Shown piece by piece: positions 46,153 to 57,600 of a stretch of DNA of 64,000 nt (position 1 is the stretch's first letter; each line of letters begins with the position of its first letter). Made by a program: the position numbers and the translations under genes. The stretch comes from Tsukamurella tyrosinosolvens (GTDB lineage: Bacteria; Actinomycetota; Actinomycetes; Mycobacteriales; Mycobacteriaceae): the NCBI RefSeq assembly GCF_900104775.1, contig NZ_FNSA01000003.1:4774001-4838000 (forward strand), given 5' to 3'. The notes under the pieces were generated by a model that worked only from the letters and a program-made list of their open reading frames with translations, ran no database searches and was not told the DNA's origin.

Positions 46153-47420
46153 CGTCGGTCGGCGCGCGCGGGGGCGACGCGCCCGACACCGTCGGTACGA
46201 TGCAAGCCGTGCCGACCGCCCCCGACCTCGCCGACTCCGGAGCCGCGACGGCACCGTCGTCCCTGCTCGACCGCACCCGCGACGTCTGGCTGCCGATCGT
46301 CCTCTATCTCGCGATCCGCGGCATCGGGCTCGCGGTCCTCGCCCGGTTCGCGCAGCTCCGCAACCAGAACCTCGCCGATCTCCTGACGGCCTGGGACGGC
46401 AAATGGATGATCGGGCTGGCCACCTACGGCTACAACGACATGCCCTGGCGGTTCGTGGACGCGCGGGGCGAGCACACCGCGGACACCGCCTACGCGTTCT
46501 TCCCCGGTTTCCCCATGCTGGTGCGGGCCGTGGCGCAGCTGCCCGGCTTCGACGCCTACCGCGCCGCCCTCACCGTCAACGTGATCCTCGGGTGCGCGGC
46601 CGCGGTCGCGGCGTACCGGCTGGGGCGCCTCTGCGTCGAGCACATGCCGCAGGTCCCGACCCACCTGGCCGAGCGCGCGGGCCTCCTCACGACGGTGCTG
46701 TTCGCCGCCGCCCCGATGTCCATCGTGCTGACGATGGCCTACACGGAGGCGCTGTACTGCGCCCTGGCCGGTTGGGCGTTGGTGGGGGTGATGGAACGCA
46801 AGTGGATCCTCGCCGGGATCTGCACGGCGCTGGCCGGCTTCTGCCGGCCCACGTCGGTGGTCCTGATCGGGGTGGTCGCGCTCGCCGCGCTGCTCGCGGT
46901 CCTCTCGTCCGACTGTGCCGAGCGGGTCAAGGCCGCGCTGTGCGTGCTGCTCGCCCCGCTGGGCTGGGTGACCTACCTCCTGGTCGTGGCGCACCACACC
47001 GGCAGCCTCACCGGCTGGTTCCGGATCCAGACGGAGGGCTGGGGCACGACCTTCGACCTGGGCGTGCAGACCTGGCAGTTCGTCAACTACACGCTGATCA
47101 ACGGTTCGGACATCGCGGACCTCTCGGTGGTCGCGCTGCTCGCGGCGTCGATCGTGTTGATCGTGCTCGCGGTCCGCTCGAAGATGCCGTGGCCGATCAC
47201 CCTGTACGGCGCGCTGGTCGTGATCTCGCTGCTCGGCTCGGGCGGACTGATGATGTCGCGCCCCCGCCTGCTCCTGCCGGCCTTCGTCCTGCTGATCCCG
47301 ATCGCCATCGCGTTGGCGAAGACCGCGACGCGCGCGCAGGCCTGGACCTGCGTCGGCGTCGTGACCGTCACCTGCTGGTACGGCGCGCACATGGTGAGCG
47401 TGTACCCGCACGCGATGTAG
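46149..47420 (+). CDS. PIG-V-like membrane mannosyltransferase family protein
   Basis: A 423-residue polytopic protein with about ten helices. The first loop after helix 1 has LLTAWDGKWMIGLATYGYNDMP and then TAYAFFPGFPMLVRAVAQL: the W-D...W...GY and FFPxxP motifs of GT-C PIG-V-type mannosyltransferases. It would transfer mannose from a polyprenyl donor to an envelope lipid or protein. Start GTG 46149 overlaps the MmpS-like stop; ATG 46200 (406 residues) is an alternative. The acceptor is unknown. Confidence 0.78.
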   Translation: MTSVGARGGDAPDTVGTMQAVPTAPDLADSGAATAPSSLLDRTRDVWLPIVLYLAIRGIGLAVLARFAQLRNQNLADLLTAWDGKWMIGLATYGYNDMPWRFVDARGEHTADTAYAFFPGFPMLVRAVAQLPGFDAYRAALTVNVILGCAAAVAAYRLGRLCVEHMPQVPTHLAERAGLLTTVLFAAAPMSIVLTMAYTEALYCALAGWALVGVMERKWILAGICTALAGFCRPTSVVLIGVVALAALLAVLSSDCAERVKAALCVLLAPLGWVTYLLVVAHHTGSLTGWFRIQTEGWGTTFDLGVQTWQFVNYTLINGSDIADLSVVALLAASIVLIVLAVRSKMPWPITLYGALVVISLLGSGGLMMSRPRLLLPAFVLLIPIAIALAKTATRAQAWTCVGVVTVTCWYGAHMVSVYPHAM

Positions 47421-47483
47421 GACGGGCCGTCGTGCGTCACGACGGGTCGCGGCGGCCGCACGGCGGCGTGCACCGCGGACCGA

Positions 47484-47498
47484 CAGGGCTGAGCCCTG
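47484..47498. terminator. Short palindrome between convergent genes
   Basis: CAGGGC-TGA-GCCCTG, in the 102-base gap between the converging PIG-V-like and mbtH-like genes; flanking GC-rich sequence (CGGCCGC copies) extends the pairing. Confidence 0.55.
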
Positions 47499-47522
47499 CC
47501 GGCCGCGGCGGCGGTACGGCGG

Positions 47523-47726
47523 TCAGGCGCGCAGGCTGAGCGGGCGGATGTCCGCCCACGCCGACTCGATGTACTCGAGGCACTCCGCCCGCGACCGGCC
47601 GCCCTCGCCGAACGCGACGGTCCAACCGCGGGGAGCCTCGCGGAACGTGGGCCACAGGGAGTGCTGGCCCTCGTCGTTCACGAGCACCAGGAACTCGCCG
47701 GACTCGTTGTCGAAGGGGTTGTTCAT
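47523..47726 (-). CDS. MbtH-like protein
   Basis: A 67-residue MbtH-family protein: [52 protein letters not shown] and DIRPLSL contain the family's conserved residues, including the three Trp. MbtH proteins bind NRPS adenylation domains and are often needed for their folding and activity. ATG 47726 has an AAGGAG site. It is the last gene of the NRPS operon, 50 bases after the permease, and is presumably the partner of one or more of the three A domains. Confidence 0.95.
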   Translation of the reverse strand: MNNPFDNESGEFLVLVNDEGQHSLWPTFREAPRGWTVAFGEGGRSRAECLEYIESAWADIRPLSLRA

Positions 47727-47776
47727 ATTCGTTTCTCCTTGTTGGAGGGATGGTGGGTCGGTCGGACTGTGGGCCG

Positions 47777-48616
47777 TCAGTGCTTCATGTAGGCACGGGC
47801 GGCGAGGGGGACGATGATCACGATCATCGCGAGGGAGACGAGGGCCGAGTAGGCGGTCGCGTGCTCCGCAGCCCAATTGATGGGCTCGTTGACCACGGGT
47901 TTCGGGCTCAGCGGGTTACCGAAGGCCTCGCGCAGCGACCGCGCCATGGAGGTCACGGGGTTCCACGAGGCGATGGTGCGGAGCGGGCCCGGCAGGTCGC
48001 CGGAGGCGATGAACGCCGACGAGATGAAGGCCATCGGGAACATGACGATCATGCACAGCGCCTGCGCGGATTCGGGGGTCGAGACGGAGAGGCCGATGAG
48101 GGCGCCCAGCCAGGACATCGCGAAACCGAAGAGGAACAGCGTCGCGAGCGAGAGGGCGGCATCGACCCAGCTGCCGCGCATGCGCCAGCCCACCGCGAGA
48201 CCGACGAGCAGCATGACGGCCACGCTGATCACGTTGACCACGAGGTCGGACGTGGTGCGGCCGACCATCACGGCGAGGCGCGACATGGGCAGGGAGCTGA
48301 ACCGGTCGATGATGCCGTTCTTCATGTCCGAGGCCACGCCGATCGCGGTCGGCCCCGAGCTGAACGCCACCGTCTGCACGAGGATGCCGGCGAGCAGGAA
48401 CTCGCGGTAGCGGTCTCCGCCGACCTCGCCTCCGAGCGCGGACCCGAAGACGTAGCTGAACAGCAGCACGAACATGATCGGCTGCACCGTCGCGCCCAGC
48501 AGGAGCTGCGGGATCCGGATCAGCGTCGTCAGGTTGCGGCGGGTCATCACCGCGCAGTCGCTGAGGAATCCGCCCAGCGACGGCTCCCGCTCCCGCGGGA
48601 AGATGATCGCGGTCAT
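47777..48616 (-). CDS. ABC-2 type permease (DrrB-like)
   Basis: A 279-residue permease with six helices, of the daunorubicin-resistance DrrB type: [35 protein letters not shown] at the N-terminus and a cytosolic coupling region [22 protein letters not shown]. It lacks an ATPase domain; the ATPase is fused to the C-terminus of the preceding NRPS, whose stop overlaps this ATG 48616 by 4 bases. The two would make a dedicated peptide exporter (inference from coupling and the DrrA-like ATPase). Confidence 0.93.
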   Translation of the reverse strand: MTAIIFPREREPSLGGFLSDCAVMTRRNLTTLIRIPQLLLGATVQPIMFVLLFSYVFGSALGGEVGGDRYREFLLAGILVQTVAFSSGPTAIGVASDMKNGIIDRFSSLPMSRLAVMVGRTTSDLVVNVISVAVMLLVGLAVGWRMRGSWVDAALSLATLFLFGFAMSWLGALIGLSVSTPESAQALCMIVMFPMAFISSAFIASGDLPGPLRTIASWNPVTSMARSLREAFGNPLSPKPVVNEPINWAAEHATAYSALVSLAMIVIIVPLAARAYMKH

Positions 48617-51600
48617 GCGTTGTTCTCCTCGGTCTTGTTCGCGTCCTCGCCGGTGAGGGCGAAGAAGACGTCGTCCAGGGTGGCCTCGCGCAGCATCGCC
48701 GATTCCACGTGGACGCCGGCCTCCCGCAGGTCGTTGAGCACGGCGACGAGCTTGTGCTGGCCGTCGGCGACCCGGATCGCGCTGAGGCCCGAGGCCTCCC
48801 GGATCGCGGTGCCGTCGATGGCGTGCCGGGCCAGGATCGGCCACGCGGTGACGCGGTCGCGCTCGCGCAGTCCGATCTGGATCAGGTCCGCCGCGGCGGC
48901 CGACTTCAGCTCGGGCACGGTGCCGGACCGGATGATCCGGCCCTGGTCGATGATCGTGACCAGGTCGGCCAGGATCTCGGCCTCGTCCAGGTACTGCGTG
49001 GTGAGCAGCACCGAGATGCCGTCCTCCTTGCTGAGCCGGGCGATCACGTCCCACACGTCCTTGCGGCTGCGCGGGTCGAGGCCGGTGGTCGGCTCGTCGA
49101 GCACGACCAGGCGCGGCCGGGCGATGATGGCCCCGGCCAGGTCGAGACGCCGGCGCATGCCGCCCGAGTACGTGCCCGACGCGCGGTCGGCGGCGGCGGT
49201 GAGCCGGAACTGCTTGAGCAGCTCGTTCGCGCGGGCCTTCGCCGAGATCTTGTCGAATCCGTAGAGGCGGGCGAACATCTCGAGGTTCTCGCGGCCCGTG
49301 AGGTTCTCGTCGACCGCCGAGTACTGGCCCGAGAGGCCGATGATCGACCGGGCCCGGCGCGGATCGGCCAGGGCGTCGACGCCGTCGATGGTCACGGAGC
49401 CCTCGGAGGGCTTCATGAGCGTCGAGATGATCTTCACCGTCGTCGTCTTGCCGGCGCCGTTCGGGCCGAGCAGCGCGTGCACGCTGCCCGGCGCGATGTC
49501 GAGGTCGACGCCGTTGAGCGCGTAGACCGCCTTCTTGCCGCGCCCGTACTTGCGCGCCAGGCCGCGGACGCTGACCAGCGGCTTCGAGTCGTCGAGCGTC
49601 TTGCTCTTGGACTTGACCACCGCGGTGTAGTTGCCCGTGAGGAAGACGTTCATCGTGCGGGCGACCTCGTCGATCGCCGGCGACGCGCCGAGCTGGTTGT
49701 GCGTGGCCTCGATGTCGTGCACCTGCACCAGGCCGGTCACGTACGGCCGCCACAGCTGCGGCACGAGGCCGCCCGTGGTCTGCTCCGTCGCGCGGAAGAC
49801 CAGCATGTTGCCGTCGTACTCGCGCGGCCGGTGGGAGTAGCCGAGCGTCGTGTTGTGCCGGTAGTTCGTCAGCAGCCGCTCCATCTGGCCGCGGGAGAGC
49901 TCGCGCGCCGGGCCGCCGGCGGTGGACAGCAGGTCCAGCGCGTCGTCGGGGGTGAGCTCGGCGTCGTCGTCGACCTCGAGGCCCACGAACTCGCGCAGCA
50001 GTGCCGCGATCGACATCTCCTCGCGGGCGCCGCGGTAGTCGCCCAGCGGGTAGGCGTCCATGAGGGCCAGGTTGACCTTCTCACCGAGATCCCTGAGCTC
50101 CACGGCCATCTCGTGCGCGATCAGGCCGCCGAGGGACCAGCCGAGCAGGTTGTACGGGCCGTGCGGCCGGCTCGCCCGGATGTTGCGGACGTAGGTGCGC
50201 GCGAGCTCCTTGATCGAATCCGCGGGCGGCATCGGGTAGGAGATTCCGGGCGCCTGCAGGCCGATGATCGGGATGCTCGGGTCGAGCTCGCCGGAGAGGC
50301 CGAGGTAGTTCCACGCCAGGCCGACAGCGGGGTGCACGCAGTACAGCGGGTCGACACCCGGGTCGCCCGCGCGCAGCGGCAGGATCGGATCCGTGATGGC
50401 GGTGTCGGAATCCGCTGCCACGCCGGTGATCACGGCGGTGGTGGAGACCGGCGCCGGGGCGCCGCCGATCCGCGCTGCGATCGTGCCCACCTTGGCGTCC
50501 TCGAAGAACCAGCGGATGCTGGCGTCCTCCGCGTTGAACCGCTCCCGCAGCCGGTCGACGGCGATCGCGGCCTGCAGCGACGTTCCGCCGACGGCGAAGA
50601 AATCGTCGTCCGCGCCGAGCGAGGCCACGCCGAGTACATCGGAGAGGATCTCGGCGACGGCGCCCTCGAGATCGGCCGCCGAGTCCGCGCGCTGCCGTCG
50701 GGTCACGGGCCGCACGACGGCCGCGAGCGGCGAGACCGGCTCGGCGTCGGACGTGCCGCCGGTCGACAGGGCGCCGACGGGCGGCAGTGCCTTGAGGTCC
50801 GTCTTGCCGTGCGCCGTCACCGGCACGCGGTCGATCTCCTGGAAGACGGCCGGGATCATGTGCCGCGGAAGACGATCCCCGACCCAGGCCCGGAGGGCGT
50901 CGACGGTAACGGCGCGCTCGGCGACGTAGTACGCGACCAGGCGGGCCGCGGCCTGCGCCTCGAGCGAGCCGTCGCCGCGATCGACGACCACGACGGCCTG
51001 CCGGACATCCGGATGGCTCTCGACGGCGGTGGCGACCTCGCCCGGCTCCACGCGGAAGCCGCGCACCTTGAGCTGATCGTCGCTGCGGCCGACGAATTCG
51101 AGTACCGGCTCGCCGGAGTCCGAGGCGCGCCAGCGCACCAGGTCGCCCGTGCGGTACATGCGCTTGTAGCCCTGGGCGTCGTTGTACGGGTTGGCCACGA
51201 AGCGCGCCGCGGTGAGCTCCGGGCGGTCCAGGTAGCCGTGCGCCACACCGGGGCCCGCGACGTAGAGCTCGCCGACGGTGCCGGGTGCCACCAGGTTGAG
51301 GCGCTCGTCGCAGATCATCAGCTGCGCGTCGGTGACCGCGCTGCCGATGCCCACGTTGTCGGGGTCGACGGCGCCCATCGTCGCCGCGATCGTCACCTCG
51401 GTCGGGCCGTAGGCGTTGATCAGGATGCGGCCGCCCGACCAGCGGCGCGCCAGCTCCTTCTGCAGCACGTCGCCGCCGACGCTGAGTGCCTCGAGCAGCG
51501 GCAGGTCACGATCGGGGATCGTGGCGAGCGCCGCCGGGGTGATGAACGCGTGGGTGACCTCGTTCTCCGCCAGGAAGTCGCCGAGCGGTGCGCCGCCGTA

Positions 51601-54600
51601 CAGCGTGACGGGCGCGATCACGAGCTCGGCGCGCGACCAGGTCGCGAGGAGCAGCTCGAGGATCGAGGCGTCGAAGCTGGGCGAGGCGAAGTGCAGCACC
51701 CGGGCGCCCGCACCGACGGCGTGCTGGCGGACCAGGGTGTCGGCCATCGCGGCGAGGCCGCGGTGCGGCACGACGACGCCCTTGGGTTTGCCGGTGGAGC
51801 CGGAGGTGTAGATCACGTACGCCGGGTCGTCGACGCCCACCGGCGCGACCTCGGCCGGCGGGTGCTGGACGCGCGACGGCGTGAGATCCACCGTCACCCA
51901 GTCGACGGACTTCGGCAGGCCGCCCACCGCGTCGCGGACCGTCAGGCCGAGTGCGGGCTTGGCGTCCTCGAGGATGTACTCGATCCGCTCGGCCGGGTAG
52001 TTCGGGTCGACGGGGAGGTACACGGCGCCGAGCCGGGCCACGGCCCAGAAGGCGACGACCGAGGCCGCGGACCGCGGGATCGATACGGCCACGCGGGTTC
52101 CCGATCCCACGCCGAGGCCGGCGAGGCGATTGGCGAGCGCCGACACCGCGGAGTCCAGCTCGGAGTACGTGTAGTGGAGATCGCCCTCGCGCAGCGCGGG
52201 GGCGCCCGGGCGCTGCCGCACGGCGCGCGCCAGGATCTCCGCCATCGTGTGCGGCTCGATCGAGGTCGACGCGCGCTGGAAGAGTTCCTGCTCCTCGGGC
52301 AGCAGCACCGGCAGGTCGGCGACCGGGGTGTCCGGCGAGGCGACGCCCGCCGTCACCAGCCGCGCGAGGCGGCCGACGATGCCCTCGGCCGTCGCCGCCC
52401 GGTACAGGTCCGTGCGGTAGCGCAGGTTGAACCGGAGCCCCTCCTCGACCTCGCGCACCTCGAAGGTGGCGTCGAAGGTGGTGGTCGCCGCGGCCAGCGG
52501 CAGCGGCTCCAGCTCGAACATGCCGCCACCGTCGGAGGTGATGACGCTGAGCGGGTCGCCCAGGTTCTGGTGGCTGAGCACCACCTGGAAGACGGGGTGC
52601 CGGTCGCGGCTGCGCGGCGGCTGCAGGGCCTCGATGACGCGCTCGAACGGCGCCGTCGCGTGGACCAGGTCGTCGAGGTCGCCGCTGCGGATCCGGTCGA
52701 CGAGGGCGTTGAAGCTCTCCTCACCGGTCACCGCGGTGCGCAGCGCCACGGTGTTGACGAACATGCCGACCACGTCGCGCAGGCGCCGGTCCGTGCGGCC
52801 GATGACCGGGGTGCCCACGACCACGTCGTCGGCGCCGTTGACGCGGTGCAGCAGGGCCGCGAGGCCGGCGTGCAGCACCATGAACATGGAGACGCCGCGC
52901 TTGCCGGCGAAGTCCGCCAGGGCGTCCCGCTGGGCCTTGGGCAGCACGATCGCGACCTCGCCCGCGTCGGTCGAGCCGATCGTCGGGCGCGGGCCGTCGG
53001 CCGGGAAGGAGCTCTCCTCGGGCACGCCCGCGAGACGCTCGGCGAAGTAGTCCACCGCGCCGGCGTCCTTCTCCGCCTGGCCGCGCTGCCACACCGCGTA
53101 ATCGGCGTACTGCAGCGGCAGCTCGGTCCACTGCGGCACGGAACCGGTGCTGCGGGCCAGGTACGCCGCCATCAGGTCGCGCGTCAGCGGCACCACCGAG
53201 GCACCGTCGGCCGCGATGTGATGCACCGCGATCGCGAGGATCGAGCCCTTGCCGGTGGGCGCCGTCATGACGCGCAGCGGCACGTCGCGGTTGAGTGCGA
53301 AGGGCCGCGCCACGAACTCGGCGATCGCCGACTCCTGGCCGGCGACGTTGGAGGTCGCCGTGCCGAACTCGGCCGCGAAGTCGCGGACCTCCGGCGCGTC
53401 GGCGGGCAGGATCTCCTGGTACGGGCCCTCGGCCGAGGACGGGTACCGGGTGCGCAGGCTCTCGTGTCGCGCGAGCACGTCGCGCAGCGCGGCGTCGAGG
53501 ACGGCCTTGTCGACGGGGCGGCTCGCGAGGAAGGCCGCACCGATGTTGTAGGTCGGGCCGGGGTCGATCTTGTTCTGCAGCCACATCCGCTCCTGCGCGG
53601 ACGAGAGCGGCATGCGGTCGCCGCGCTGCACACGGCGCAGGCCCTGATCCTCGAGCGCGGACTCGTTCGCGATGCGATCGGGGTCGCCGGTCAGGGCGGT
53701 CGCGATGGCCGCGGGGGTGCGCAGGTCGAAGACGGTGCGCGCTTCGATCCCGTTGCCCAGCAGGCCCACCAGCTCGTTCGCCGACAGGGAGTTGCCGCCG
53801 AGGTCGAAGAAGTCGTCCTCGACACCGATGGCGTCGCTGCCCAGGACCTTGCGGAAGGCCTCGACGACGCGGCTCTCGCCGGGGGTGGTGGGCTTGGCGG
53901 CCGCATTGCCGGTGCCGCCGAAGTAGGGCTCGGGCAGGGCGGCGTTGTCGAGCTTGCCGGTGTTGCCCATGGGCACCGAGGCGATGATCATCACCGCGGC
54001 GGGAACCATGAAGCCGGGCAGGCGGGTCCGCACGTGGGCGCGGACCGCGGACGGGTCCACATCGCCCTTGACGTACGCGACGAGGGCGGGGGCACCGTCG
54101 GGACCGGGGCGCACCTGCGTGGAGACGAAGTCGACGCCGGGCATCGTGTCGATGGTCGCGTCGATCTCGCCGAGCTCGATGCGGATGCCGCGGATCTTGA
54201 CCTGGAAGTCGTTGCGGCCCACGAAGTCGACGATGAGCTGCCCGCTGTCGCTGCGGGTCCAGCGGACCACGTCGCCGGTGCGGTACATGCGGGCGCCGGG
54301 CTCGCCGTACGGGTTCGCGACGAACCGCGAGGCGGTGAGCTGCGGGCGGCGGTGGTAGCCGCGCGCCAGCTGCGGGCCGGCCACGTACAGCTCGCCGGGC
54401 ATACCGACGGGCACGGGGCGCAGCTCGTCGTCGAGGACCAGGAGGCCCTGGCCGCGCACGGGCGGGCCGATCGGCACGCGGCCGTCGCCGGAGAGCGCGT
54501 CGGAGATCGCGGTCATGATCGTGGTCTCGGTGGGGCCGTAGCCGTTGTGCAGGCGGCGGCCGACGCTCCACTTCTTCGCCAGGCCGGGGCCCAGCGCCTC

Positions 54601-57600
54601 GCCGCCGGCGAGGACGTGCGTCCATGACGGGACGGCGTCCGGGTTGACGGTGGCGAGCGTGGACGGAGTCAGGAAGCCGTGCGTCACACCATGATCGGCG
54701 ACGATCTTCTCCAGCTCGCGGCCGCCGGTGGTTCCCGGGGGTACCACGACGAGCGGCGCGCCCACGCGGATCGCCATGAGGTGCTCGAGCACCGTCGCGT
54801 CGAACGCGGTGGAGGCGAAGGCCAGAACCCGGGTGTCGGCGCCGGTCTGCAGGCGCACGTGCAGCTCCTCGGCGAAGTTGCCGAGGCCGCGGTGGGTGAC
54901 CACCGTGCCCTTGGGCTGGCCGGTGGAGCCGGAGGTGTAGATGACGTACGCGGCGTCGTCGAGGTTCGGGACGATCTGCGGGTCGTAGCCGTCGCCGTCC
55001 AGGTTGTCCATGGCGACCCAGTTGACGCCCTCCACACCGGTTCCGGTGCCCGTGACGCCCACGCGGGCGCGCACGTCGTTCGCGATGTAGTCCCGACGGT
55101 CCTGGGGGTACTTCGGGTCCACGGGGGCCACGGCCGCGCCCGCCAGGGTGATGCCCCAGAAGGCGGTGATGGACTCCGCGGAGCGCGGCAGGTCGGTGAG
55201 CACGGCCTCGCCGGGGCGCGAGCCCGCCGCGAGCACGGCCGCGGCCACCTTGCGCGCGTCGGCGTACAGCTCGCGGTACGTCAGCACCCGCTCGCCGTCG
55301 ATCACGGCGGGACGGCTGGCGTAGGTACGCGCAGCCTCGCGCATGAGCTGGCCCAGCGGGATGTGGAAGTCGGCCTCCACGCCCCGCACCGGGGTGAGCT
55401 CCGCGAGCCGGGCCGCCGACATGATCGGCAGCTCGCCGACCGTGGTGTGCGGGTTCGGCCCCACGGCGGTGAGCACCGCGACGAGGGCGTCGAGGATCGA
55501 CTCGGCCTGCTCGGCCCGGTACAGCTCGGAGGCGTAGCGCAGCTCGATGGTGCCGTCGGCGCCGAGGGTGACCTCGAGGTCGAAGCGGGCGATCGGCACG
55601 TCGACCGGGACGACCTCGACGTCGACGCCGGCCATCGGGAAGTGCTGGGTGTCGAAGGGCCGCTGGTTGAGCATCACCTGGAAGATCGGGTGCCGGCCGG
55701 CCGCGCGCGGCGGGTCGACCAGCTCGAGGACGGACTCGAACGGCAGGTCCGAATGGTCCAGCGCGTCGAGGTCGCCGCGGCTGACGGCCGCCAGGTGCTG
55801 GGCGAAGGTCATCTCGTTCGTCGTGCGGGTGCGCAGCGCGATCGAGTTCACGAACATGCCGACGAGGCCGTCGAGTTCGGCCTCGCCGCGGCCGGCGACA
55901 GCGGTGCCGACCACGAGATCGCTCTGGCCCGAGAGGCGCGAGATCGCCGCCGCGAGGGCCGCGTGCACCACGATGAACGGCGTGGTGGTGTGGGCGCGGG
56001 CGAGGCCCGCCACGCCGGCCCACACCTCGGGCGCGACGCGGGTGTCGATCGAGCGGGCCGCGGAGACGACGCCGCCGGACCGCGGCACGGCGGCGGGCGG
56101 CACCGACTCGGCCGGCGGATCGGCGAGCACGTCGGCCCAGAAGCGGTCGAGCGACTGGCGCGGCGCCCCCGTCAGGCGATGCTTGTAGGAGCGGGCGTGC
56201 TCGGTGTAGGTGCGCGGGAGCGGCGGGAACTTCGGCGCCTTGCCGCTGGTCCGCGAGGCGTAGGCCGTCGCGAGGTCACCGGCGAGCGGCATCATCGACC
56301 AGCCGTCGGCGGCGATGTGGTGGATCACCAGCACGAGCACCTGGTGCCGGTCGTCGATCCGGTACAGGCGCGCCCGGATCGGCACGTCGGCGGCGAGGTC
56401 GAAGGGCTCGCCCGCGTACTCGGAGGCGGCCGCCATCAGCGCGTCGAGGGGCACGGAACGCTCGGTGAAGGGCACCAGGTTCGGGCCGGCCGGCAGCACC
56501 TGCACCTCGGGCTCGCCGGCGGTGGGGCCGTTGCGGTAGACGGTGCGCAGCGGCGTGTGGCGGGCGACGACGTCGCCCAGGGCCACGCGCATCGCGGAGA
56601 CGTCGACGTCGCCGCGCAGGTGCAGCGCGACCGGAATGTGGTACGAACCATCGGGACTCAGGCGATTGCGTACCCACATCTGGTGCTGGGCCGGCAGCAG
56701 TTCGGCCGCCTCCTCCGGGTCCGACGGTGCCGCGAACTCCGGCTCCGGCTCGGTCGCGTCGGGGGTCGCGGTCGAGGTCTCAGCCGCGGCGGCGATCGCC
56801 GCGGCCGGTACGGGTGCGCCGCCGATCGCGGCGGCGAGGCCCTCGACGGTCGGATGGGCGAAGACCGTCGCGACGCTGACGCGGGTGCCGGTGGCCGAGC
56901 CCAGGCGGGCCGCGATGCGGGTGGCGGACAGGGAGTTCCCGCCCAGGTCGAACAGGGCGGTGGTGACGTTGAGGTCGTCCTTGTTCACGCCGGGGATGAC
57001 CTCTGCGAAGGCCTCGGCGACGAGGTGCTCCGCGTCGGTCGTCGGGCCGCGGCCGGCGGAGACCGCGACGGCCGCGCGCTCGGGCTGCGGCAGCCGGTTG
57101 CGGTCGATCTTGCCGTTGACGGTGAGCGGGAACTCGTCCAGCGCGATGACGTGCGCCGGGACCATGTACGCCGGGAGTTCCCCGGAGACGCTCGCCGTGA
57201 TCGCGTCGACGTCGGCGGTGCCGGTGACGTAGGTGACCAACTCCGCGGTGGCGGTGTCGTCGCCGTGGACGACGGTGACGGCCCGCTCGGTGCCGGGCAC
57301 GCGCATGACGGCGGCGTCGATCTCGCCGAGCTCGATGCGGAAGCCCCGCAGCTTCACCTGCGAGTCGATGCGTCCGAGGAACTCGAGCTTGCCGTCGGCG
57401 TCCCAGCGCACGAGGTCGCCGGAGCGGTACATGCGGGCACCGTCGGCCTCGAACGGGTTGGCCACGAAGCGCTCCGCGGTGAGGCGGGGGTTGCCGTGGT
57501 ACCCGCGGGCGATGCCCGGACCCGCGATGTACAGCTCACCGGCGACGCCGATGGGCGCCGGTCGCAGGTACGGATCGAGCACGTACAGCCGCGTGCCCGG